In this document: positions 48,486 to 60,300 of the stretch, piece by piece
Layout: every line of letters begins with the position of its first letter
Position numbering within the stretch: position 1 is the stretch's first letter
Assembly (NCBI RefSeq): GCF_017654505.1
Contig: NC_054535.1
Coordinates: forward strand, 80,021,603-80,085,602
DNA length: 64,000 nucleotides
DNA from: Polyodon spathula
Taxonomy: Eukaryota > Chordata > Actinopteri > Acipenseriformes > Polyodontidae
Reading direction: 5' to 3'
Position numbers and translations under genes: made by a program
The notes under the pieces: model-generated
Database searches by the model: none
The model's input: the letters and a program-made list of their open reading frames with translations, nothing else
What the model was told of the DNA's origin: nothing

Positions 48486-51400
48486 AATAGGTTATGCAGA
48501 CTTGAAGGCGCTCTCTGTACCTTGTGGAGATTTGTGCCTTAAAGAAAATGGGATTTGGAAGAGATCTTCAACATTCCCACGATGCACTGTTGAAGCTGCA
48601 GGACTGGGAGTTAAAACTGCTGGAGACAGTAAAGAAGTTTATGACTTTGCGGGTTAAAAGTGACAAGGAATATTCATCCCTCCTTCAAAATATAAGTCAA
48701 CAAGTAGACAAGCATGATAACTCCTCGCAAGTGGATTATGTCAGCAACGTTTCCAAGGTAATTATAACTTCTGCAGGGATGGAAATCCTATTGCATAGCA
48801 GTTTCACCATTTCCAGGTTTTAATATGAGCTGAATTTGCCACAGTGTATAGGTAACAAGCTCATGTGCCTTATTAAACTCATAGTAAAACCGCTATTTAC
48901 ACCTGTGTTCTACAGTGGGAATAATGTGATTTCATAGGTTAGGTTCATTTTATATTTCAAAGTACTTAAGCTGCGAAACCTATGTACTGACTCACTTATT
49001 TAAAGTTCTGAGTAAGGTAATAGCGGTGACAAAATACTAGTCCAGGTTCCTATTTTCAGTTTGACTGAAACCAACGTCATATTACCATCCTGAGTTACGT
49101 GAATTTTTTTTTAACACTGGAACCGCTGGCGGTCATTAAGGAGGTTACATTTTAAACAACCTCAACAGTAAAATGAAAGATAAACCTTTTTTATTTAAGC
49201 ACTTCATATCAAGCCTCTGCACATCCAAAACACTTTTTAAATGAACAATTAAACACGTAAGAGTTTATTTTCAAACTTACAACATATAAAGCACTCCTTC
49301 AAAAAATGAAAAACTATAATAAAATAAACGTTTAGCTACCTGGCATTGTTTTCTCTTGCATGTATCATTTTATCCAGGTTGAGCTACACTTGACTGCTGC
49401 TTTGTAATTTTCTGATTGAATGTTTCTGCCGAAGCTCTGTGGCTACTTTCAAGATGGAATCTCTCCTACAGAGATTTTCTCCGATGCATTCCTTGTATAA
49501 AAATAAGGAAACGATGGCTGCCAGGTCCATCAACAGTCTCCTGTCTTTTTCTTTTCAACAGTCCTGATGGCAACTGACATATGAAGGGAGCAAAGAATAA
49601 TTGCATTCTTTCTCGGCTTGCACTTGTAAACAGTTAGCATAGAACAGTCTTTGTGTTTCAAAATTGTAGTGGAGTACAGCTGTAGTTGCAAGATTTGCAC
49701 AGATGGTGGAAGCTCTCTTCTTGCTTTGTTCACTGCTCCAACCAGGCAGTTTTTTTTTTCTTCAACTCTTTTGCCAATTACAGTGAAATAAAAAAAGTCA
49801 GTGGTAACATTCCTCCCTTTTTCCTAAGTACGGTTCCACCACCTAAGTACCACATTGTCGCCCAGTCTCTGACCAGCTGGGTGAGTTTCATCTTTGCCCA
49901 GGTAGGGGTAACCATTCACCACATATTTGGACTCAACATCCACTGCCAGCCAAAACTTGTTTCCATATTTGTCAGTTTTGTTTGACATGTATTGTGTCCA
50001 GCGACACCATGCTTTTGTCAGAAACCGCTGCTTGTCCACTATGAGGTTCTCTCCTGGCTTGTAGCAGGAAATGCTGTTTTCAATGAAGCCGTTCCAAATT
50101 TCTGATGCCATGGCAAATTTATCTGTCTGAAGGCAATGTGTCTTCTTTGAGCCATTTTGAGTTTCAACCTAGTCTCTGTCAGTGTACCTGTGAGAGTACA
50201 GTAGTAATACTGTATGACAGCTCCCATAGACAGCCAGACGGCAGCTCTCCAAGGAATTGATAGCATTACAATAGATCTTTGGATAACACATATCTAGACT
50301 TCAAGAGACATATTCTATTCAAAGATATACTACTGTAAGCTCAGTGGGGGTAGAGATAACAATAAGCTAGTATATAAAAAATAGGATGTTGTAGGTTATA
50401 TTCTAAATAAAAATATGTATTGTAAAAGGCAGTCAAAATTACTGCTTTGGTGGTTCTAGATGGGTGGGATTATAACTGCCTTATTTTCTCGATACTGCCT
50501 TTCAAAAGCAGTCAGGGTATTTAGTATATGTTTTTAGGAAAAGTCATAAATGGACAACCGCATAACTTTCACACATTAAGAGCAAACTGTCAAAATGACT
50601 ACCCTGGTGGTTCTAGTGTTGATAAGTACCAAATAGCAAAGCAAGCAATAACTGTCATAAAGTTAACTTAAGTTTTTTGTCTTTAAATATCCTCGGACCG
50701 GGATACTGCACAATATGTACACTTCTGTCACTTCACATTGACATTATGAGGGGGATTCAATGTAGTTTCTGAATTTGTCTAATTAAATTTTTTTTTTTTA
50801 AACTTTTTGAGAGAGCAGTGGTTTTTAGCCATGTCCTCCTATGTACGTTTGATTAAAGAGCTCATCAGAATAGAGAACCTTTGCAGATCATTAAGTGGCA
50901 CTGTATTGACTTACTAAACCAACCCACCCTGCTAAAGTATGGCACAGTAAAGTGTAAACTGTTTTTTGTTTGTTTATTTAGTCTTGGGCATATATGGTAC
51001 ACCAGACAGAACAGCTAAGCAAGATAATGAAGTCACACGCTGAGGACCTTAACTCAGGACCTCTCCACAGGCTCACCATGATGATAAAGGACAAGCAGCA
51101 GGTGAAAAAGAGTTATCATAGCTTACAGCAGCAAATCGAATCAGAGATGTGCAAGGTAAGCCATGTTACATGATTCTTGGTTTAACAATTTTGACCTGAT
51201 CTGTTTCTCTTCGTTAATGCTCATGACCCTAGATGACAATATCAGTCTCCACAATTACCCAGCACTGAACAAGAGAACATGCTTTACAACCAATCCAAGA
51301 CACTAATATTTCTTACTTTTGGGTATATAATAGATATGTATATTTGCAACCAAGTGTTTTACAAATACAACATCTATGTCAAGGTATGTAAAACTGTGGA

Positions 51401-52474
51401 TAGACTGTTTTCAGTCTACTCAAAAAAGGACATTTGTGCTGGTATTGTTAACTGTAATGATTATGAAGTGTCCCTTTTTAATAATAATAATAAAAAAGAT
51501 ATAGATACAATTAGTTTTTAGTCCATATACATGAATTATTTTAAATATAAGTTACAATTGACAATGAGAGTTTAGGAGTTGTTGAAGAATCTGAAAGAAC
51601 TACAAGGACCAGATCTTCTTTTTTTACTTCCCTGCTGGGGAGTATAGTGGAGGCATGCGTACCAATATGACAGCCTTTATAATAATTAATTAGACTTGTT
51701 TGTTAATCTGGAAAAACTTTAATGAAATATCATAGAGCATCTATTAGTAACAACAGTATATATGAATGAAAAACCACTAGCAGCAGCAGGCACTTTTGTT
51801 TATGTACAGTGCAAGTATTCACTTCAGGCATTGAATATCCATTGGAGCACAGTCAAGTCAATCATTAAGAAGTGGAAGGTATACCGCACCACCCAGAAGC
51901 TGCTTAGAGCAGGCCGTCGTCATAAACTGAGCAGCCGGGTAAGAAGGGCATTGGTCAGAGAAGCCACCAAGAGGCCAATGACAACTTTGAAAGAACTACA
52001 GTGTTCCATGGCTGAGATGGGAGAAACTGTCCATGTGTCAACAATAGCTCAGGTACTCCACAAATCTGGCCTGTATGGAAGAGTGGCAAGACAGAAGCCA
52101 TTTTTGATAATAGAACATGTAAAATCCTGCTCTGAATTTGCAAAAAGGCATGTGGGAGACTCTGAAAAGATGTGGCAAAAGATTCTGTGGTCCGATGAAA
52201 CAAAAATGTAACTATTTGGCCTAAATGCAAAGCGTTATGTCTGGCGCAAACCCAACACAGCACATCACACAGGTGACACGATCCCTACTGTGAAGCATGG
52301 TGGTGGCAGCCTATAGCCTATTTTAATTATAACACGCTTTTTTATTTTATTTTAGGTAACAAAAAACGAGCTGGAAAAATTAAAAGGCACTTACAGACAA
52401 TTAACAAAAGATGCCAATTGTGCCAAAGAGAAGTATAAAGAAGCTATTATGAAAGGTAATGTATCACTTATATA

Positions 52475-52553
<79 letters not shown>

Positions 52554-53855
52554 TTTAGAGCTTGAACCACAGAAACCAGTAGCTAGAAAGTTTTATGGTA
52601 TAGAGCCATATTACTAAGCACTAACTGTATTAACAAGCACCATTGACTTTTGCTTCCTGAGCTATAATACATTTGATTATTTATTTATTTTTTAACACCC
52701 CTCAAGTACAGTAGAAGCAGAAGCATGCCTATTTAGCTAACTGAGTGATGTTGAGTAAAGAGGGGTTTTCCATTGTGGGGAGCTTGTGTCTTTAAAACTA
52801 GCACTTCCTATGGTCAGTGTAAACAAGGTGAAGTGGACAGTTAGATCTGTTTATTATGGGGTGGCTAAACCATGAAGAATATGATAAACGTAGACCGATT
52901 AATTGATTTGTTGTAAAATTGAACATGACACAGTGGCGCATCTGCAGCTATAGTATAACCTGGTGTGTTCCAGCATAATCCAGTGGTTTTACAGGTTTTG
53001 TGTTGTTGTTTTTTTGTTTTTTAAAAAGAGGCATTTTACTGGAAATCTCCTGTCATTGAACTATACAGGATATCACTTCACATACCTAACAAACAGAAAA
53101 TCACGTAAACACTGGACGCTGATGGTAATTAGCCTGCCGACCTTATTAGTTTGAAAATGGGAGAATGGAGGGAATAGTTTTAAATGGCATGGAAATCTGC
53201 AATTGCCACATTACAAATAAACTGCTAAAGGGTAACACTTTGTCAGTGACATACCGAGGGCAGGGGGGAATAGCCGAGAGTACAGTAAATGTAGTTTTGT
53301 TTTTAACCAAAAAAGAACAGCATATTCTGTTGTGCCTTCATTTAACACAGAGATTGCGTCACAGTCAGTGTCTGATTTGGTGTGATCTGGAGAGGACTGT
53401 CATGCTTGCTGTAAAGCTCCAGGAGCTGATGGAAATCAAGGCCATCCAACCATGGCCACAGACTGAGTTGAGCAGATGGTCAAGGCATACGAATAGATGG
53501 TTTTCTTGATTTTGTAACTTGGAAAAGTTCCATGTTTGATGTAGCAGATAGGAGAGTTGTGGTCTAAGATCTTCAGGATGCCTTTTCGTATAAACATAAT
53601 GTCCTTGGGAAGGGCTCCTTGGTTACATACAGTTAATTGTTTTTTATGTAGAATAAACAAAACATAATGGTTCTGCGTGAATAACACAAAAATATAATTA
53701 TTACTGTGTTGACTACTTAGAATCATCACATGTCCTTAATTTCTTCTCCCAAATAATTAACATCCTTTGTCTGTTACTCTTAAATAAGCAGATGAACTTC
53801 TAAATGCTCCAGGTAAGTTTTAATGTGATTGATTGTGACCAGTTAATGTTGTTGT

Positions 53856-53903
<48 letters not shown>

Positions 53904-56900
53904 ATATATTATATATAAATAGCCTTTTAGTTCATAGTAATACAAACATTGTAAATTCATGTCTTTTTGCATGCAGAGCCTTTACTGTGAGAGATGCAAA
54001 ATCTGGCATGTGTCTTGTTTGTTTTTAGTAAAGGTCTGTCACTAAAAATGATTGAACTTCAGCAGAATAACAATAATTTAAAACTGTACTATACAGTGCA
54101 ATCAATTTGACAAATTGTCGCATAGTAAAAAACAAACAATCTGCAATACCACAAATGCACGCTTTGGTTCATAGAAAAACATTTTATGGTGCGACAGTGT
54201 TAAAGTTATTAAATGTTTAATGTTATCTTAAAGGCACAAAACCAAATTTCAATAAGGTATTCATTGATGTGTGTTGTAATTGTTGCTCTTTATCTTTACC
54301 ATGGCTGGATTTACTAATTCAGTTTCTGGCTGACTTTCATGCATCACTACGGTTATAACAGCATTGAAATGTTTTTTGAAAGTGGACATCCTGTTTATAT
54401 GCTTAATAAAGACAATTGGAGCCTTGAGTGCAAGTATGTGTTATCTACAACTTTCAAAGTCTCGTGAGTTATTGTAGGCATAGAACACAAGTTTCATGTG
54501 TTGGTACTATTTACAGTATATGTTGCTTTATATCCTGTCTAAAACTAACTTTATTTTTCAAGAAGTGAGACTTTTTGCCACTGGCTTTAATTGTGATCAT
54601 TGCATGGCCTGCTTGTGTATAATTTATGTTTTTCTCCCAAGTTGATGTTAATATAACATTTGTTACATTACTGTAGCTATTCTGTCTGTTGTGATTTAAC
54701 ACACGCTTGTCTTTTGAAATACTAACTGGACGAACACATCAGTTTATATGTGTGAATGTATTTTATCAATTAAAGCTTAGACATTTTACAAATGATGACT
54801 AGATAATGCTGAAAGAAACCCCATTTAGAGTCTGGGCTAGAGAAGGAAGGTTTTACTAGGCTGGTTATGTGATGTGGACTGATGTCCACTGGTGAACCTC
54901 TAAACACATTTGTCTGGAGACATGAGCAGGATTTGTGTGCTGCTGCACCACCTAGCCCTCAGTATTATTTTATAAAGAATGGGTAGTCCCATCACAGTGA
55001 TTCTCATTCAAGTGCAGTGATAAACAGATGGCATTGTCTGATTAACCATAGTACACATTCTTAAATGCTGGGAAAATTAGGTCATGCCAACTCAATCATA
55101 TGGCCAAATAAGCTGACTGTTTTTTTGGCAAGGGCTATGTAAACATCAGGGTTATGGCATACTGTATCCTGAAAAAATACTTTCTGCTGGAGGAGATGTT
55201 TATTAATGCCAGCAATAGAAAACAACTCTTGCAGCCAAGCAACGGTAATCATAGTAAACTAACATGTGAGTCTTGGAATTTAGTAATTCTAGTGACCTTA
55301 AGACACAAGAGCAAGACATGGCATTGAACAGAATAGTCTCGGTGCCTTCTCATGCACCAACAACCTGGGAAATTTAAATGTTAGAACTTTTAAATGCTTT
55401 TCCTTTTGGAAATATTTATATATTTTTATTTATATTTGGTTTTCCCCAAAACAAAGCCCAGTGGTTTCCATTATAGTTAAAATAACTTCTGGAGACCTCT
55501 GTAAAAAGAGCAGTATTATGGTGTGGTAGGAATCAGGAAAGATTATAGTCTTTGGGGAATTTAATATGCAGTGCACTGAGCCACATATAATAACTAAGTT
55601 TAAGAAATGCAAATGTAAGGAGGAAATTCAATTGGGCAAATATAAAGGTGTCCAGTATTAGTGTATTAAAAATAAAATGATTGTCTTGTTGTTTTTTTAA
55701 AGGGCATTATTCAAATAAGTCTTGTTGATTCATGTCCTTTTAAACTCTTTACTTTCACAGGCAAGGAACCTGAAAAGGCCAGAGACCGGTATGACAAAGC
55801 AACAATGAAACTCCACAATCTCCATAACCAATATGTGCTAGCAGTGAAGGGGGCCCAGCTGCACCAGGAGCATTATTATGACACTATTCTTCCGCAGCTA
55901 CTGGACTCCTTACAGAAAATGCAGGAAGAAATGATTAGAGCACTGTAAGATCAAAATGTCTCTCTCGTTTTATATGTAAGATATACACAATTGCATGTTT
56001 GTGTCTGTTTACAGTGAGTTTGCATGGGTTTGCCATCCACTACCGTACAAAATGTTTTTTTCACACATTGCACAGATGCCTCATGTCTTTGTGTTTTGAA
56101 GATTCCACTGTTACCAAAGTATATTAATTAAATTACTATAAACAAATAACTTTATGGATAGTGAGGATAGCAGCTTCAGGGACAAGTGCAGACTTATTTC
56201 TGTTCCGTTTTTGCAGGAACACAAGAAATCTGTAGTTTACAGTGTATTTTAGTACAGTTTGTCATATATATTTTTGCAAATAAAAACAAACTTGGTGTAA
56301 ATCACCATTCAGTCTTTCCATTTTCTATTTGTGTAATATTCTTTGTCACTCAACAATTTGTATCAATACGCCCAAAAAGGCTATATATTCTATTCCCCAA
56401 GGTATATAGCGGATATGTCATTACTGCAGCCAGAGAGCTGCTTATCAAATTACAAGGCTTGCTTAGTATATTTTTTTCGCATGTTCTTAAGAGACTGGAG
56501 ACATGGTTTTGCATATCCTGATGTTGGATGTAGATGGCAGTCTGTTTTTATTGATACTGATGGCTCTAATTTCTTAATAAATGCATGGCAGGGGATGAAT
56601 GCCATTAACACAATCGTATCGGAAAACTTTCGCTACCATCTTAAATTGCAGTATAGAGACCACTTTGCAGAATTTGTATAACTTTAGAACGCAAGCATGA
56701 GTTTGTCTCAGTTTAGTAAAACACTTCAGGTCATATTTTCAAAGCGTTCTCCGGACTTTAGTTAACTTGTATTGTTTTTTAAAAGATGAAAAAACAACAG
56801 TAATGGGCAAAACTGAGAAACAAACAACCTGAAAATGCTTAAAATGCCTCCAGTTATGTTATTTTGATGTTTTATATTTGTTTTGTAACGCCAATAGGTT

Positions 56901-57294
56901 TTTGTCTTTTCAAAAATTAGAAGTTAATTAAAAACAGGAGGAAACTCTTTGAAAATATAATATTTACAGTACACAACATTACTGTGTGATTAAGGACTGA
57001 GTATAGTGTGGTCCAGTGGTTAAAGTCCAGGGCTTGTAACCAGAACATTACCAGTTCGAATCCCACCTCTTCCACTGACTGACTAAGTCACTTAATCCCC
57101 GTGTGCTCCATCCTGCGGAAGAGATGTTAAGTCAATGTCCTATTACAAAGGTGCGCAACCAAACTTTTATCACAGACCGCATATCCAAAAAACTAGTTTA
57201 ACCCCATGTGTATAGCGGCCTTCACATTGTTAAAGAATAATCTGAGTTAAACCCTTAGCTGCAATGTAATATATATATATATATATATAGATAT

Positions 57295-57350
<56 letters not shown>

Positions 57351-60300
57351 GGCAATTTCCCGTAGGATTACTGTTAATTTTATTTCATACTGCACAATAC
57401 ACATACAGTACAATTAAACAAAGCATTAATATTGTACTGTTATACCATATTCACATGCATTGCACAGGAACACAAAGCATATTAAATATCTACTTGCTGA
57501 AGTGGTTTTTATTTTAGCAACGAGTTGTTCAGTTGTAGCAGCCAGCAATGTAGCAAAAGTCACAGGGCAGCTTCATCAGCTCCACAGCAACAAGCCTCCT
57601 ATGTTGGAGATTCTTTCAATGCAGTGAGTTTGTGCATTGAAGAAATGAGAGGAAGACTCGTAAAATTAGTTGGAGACAAGCTGATGAGAAGCAATTACCC
57701 TCCGCCGTACGAATTAAAATGGTGTGCTGCTTTTTATGCGAAAAATTAGAAAAAGCAAGTCAACAATGTTTAAAAAAAAAAAAAATATGTAGGATATATT
57801 CATAAATTAAATGGAATTAATACACTGCTGGGCCGCAGTCAGACGATAAAAGTGCCACATGCGACCCATGGGCCACAGGTTGCATGTCCCTGTCTGATTG
57901 TAAGTGACTCTGCATATAATGCACAGTTCACAGCCTACCTCTGCAAAGCGATTTGTGATGGTGGGCCACTATGAAAGGCGCTATATAAAAATAAAGATAT
58001 TATTATTATTATTTTTATTATTATATATAGTGTGTAAATACTGTACAGCAGAGGGCACTCAAAAGCTTTGTAAAAGCAGACATGGTTCTAGTGCTCATTT
58101 CTGTTGTTGGACTATACCTTTGTTTTATTTTTCTTTCTTTCTTCTAGGAAAGGAATTTTGGAAGAATATAGCCAGATCACCAGTTTTGTAACAGTTGAAA
58201 TAGTTAAGCTTCATGCAGACATACACACCTCTCTAGAGCAGATTGACCCCTCTGTAGAGTATGACAGTTTTATTGAAGTTCACAGGTGAGTTGCTTTACT
58301 TAAATAATGAAATATTATTAGCAGCCACACATTAAAGGATTTGTATTACTATAATGGATTGAAACGCGTACACCTCTAGGAGACATGGTCGTGGACTGTA
58401 AGTGATGTGATTATTGAGTTTGTAGCACTGATGAGAGCAGCACTTTCCATTGCCAGTGAGTTAAGATTTAATAAATGGCTTTCTGTTTTTTTTTATAGAT
58501 TTGATCATTTTTGGCAGGCAGAGTGTGCATTTGCACTAGTTTTACTAATGCTTCTTGCCTCTTGTGCTTTATGTACCTTAATCACACTGCTTTAAGAGAC
58601 TGTTGATAAGCACAGCAGTGCAACTTCATTTAGAATGACATGCCTAAACATGTACAAATATTAATATGTTTGTTCTAAAATAAAAAATAAACATAACAAT
58701 AAGATAAGTTTATTTACAGTCAGTATTTGCAGTCTAGATCAAGAAAAAAAGCCTAGTTTGTATACATATCAAACTCTTTTTCTTTTTTTTTTTTTTTTTT
58801 TTTTTAAAACAGATCACCCGAAGTTAAGGAACCAAGCGTAGAATTTGATGTTTCTCTGTTGGAAGAAGCCGAAAACCTTCAAGCAAATGAAATCTTGTGG
58901 AACAGTTTAACAGCTGATAGTTTACAAGCAATGTAAGTTTGCAATATTAAGTCAACATTACATACCAAGTGCAAACTGTTCTACTAGTTTTCAGAACCAT
59001 TGTGCTGAACGTCATTTTTTCAAGTAGCCTATAGGTATTGGCAGACCTGTGTCTTGGGGTGTGTCCTGCATTACATAGTTGTCTGTTATCTAAGTCTGCA
59101 GTTGTGTGCCCAATAATGCACATTGGTAATGCATACTGTACTGTCATTATTCTGTACAAGTTGTCATAGCAGTGATTATTTAAAATGTACATATCTTGTA
59201 GTTTGTTTTTGACACACAAACTAAAACTAAGAAGATTTGATAAACTGTGATAATCTTAGAGCAACAGGTGTTTGACAAAATAAATGAAAATACCTGAGAG
59301 ATTTTTTTATTCAAATTGGACCCCTGATGTACATTTTGTATCTCTCTGTTTCAAGTCATGATGGGAATTACAACAGGTCTATCAGGGGGCTGAGCTGGCG
59401 TTAAAAGATGGGGAAAAAAATCCCTGTGCAAGGTGGTAAACTTCAGAACAATTTAAAAATCATGCATGTTGAATCATGCTTCCCATGGTGGTGCCTAATA
59501 TCTGTATACCAGAGCCATGCACAGGAATTCCATTTTAGCTTATTGTGCATAGGAATTTGATGTTCATAAATTAAAACAGCATCTTATAGTATGTAGAGAA
59601 TTAAACAAAGGCACTGCATTTCCTTCTTGGGGAAACTAGTCTTTGTGATATGCAAAACATCAAATTTGTTGTTGTTCTTCAAAATAATACAAAAAAAAAA
59701 AAACAGTAATACTAGCAGCATTTTGAAAACATTTGCTCCGTGGTCTTGAACACAGTTCAGGATAAATACAGTATAGGCAAAATAAAATCTAAAAGATAAT
59801 GGCTCGTCTACACATACACTAGTCAAGGCGAAAATTTGTAAGCCACTGTTTGTAAAAATTAGCTTGGGGGAAATCTTGAGTGCTGCTACCAGACCAGAGA
59901 GAACTACAGAACTAATTCTGGGACTGCAATCTAAGATGTAAACCGTGCCACCAAGCCGGGAAAGGTTGGAGCTGCCCAAAGCAGTTCAGAATTCCGATAA
60001 AGTACTGAATGTTATTTCAGGTAATCCAGGAATGAAACCGCACAGTAAGATCCAGTATATCTTACAGGTATTTTTATAACTTCTGTACAGTAGATGTGAT
60101 ACTGGCTTTTTAAAGTATGTCAGCTGGGACACACTTACATATCTGTCAGCTAGAGTGGTGAGCAGTGCATGTAAAACTGCTATTGGCACTTCCGCAGAGT
60201 TCAAGCACTGTGATAACTGATCCCCAGTTTGCCCCTGCTATACTATGGCATGTATTTCTAATTAGTCTCCATTGACCATATATGGGAAAGGGGAACAGTA

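Larger units (their letters stand above)
57003..58020 (+). mobile_element. tRNA-derived SINE split by a hAT insertion
   Basis: The first part (57003-57145) has an A-box-like GTGGTCCAGTGG, a B box (AGTTCGAATCC near 57053) and the shared body start. The second part (57893-58020) resumes with GTAAGTGACTCTGC and ends GGCGCTATATAAAAATAAAG plus ATT repeats. Between them lies a 747-bp insert. Confidence 0.8.

Noticed and set aside
51762..52211. Functional Tc1 transposase gene
   Set aside because: Truncated at both ends and missing the second Asp and the Glu of the catalytic triad.
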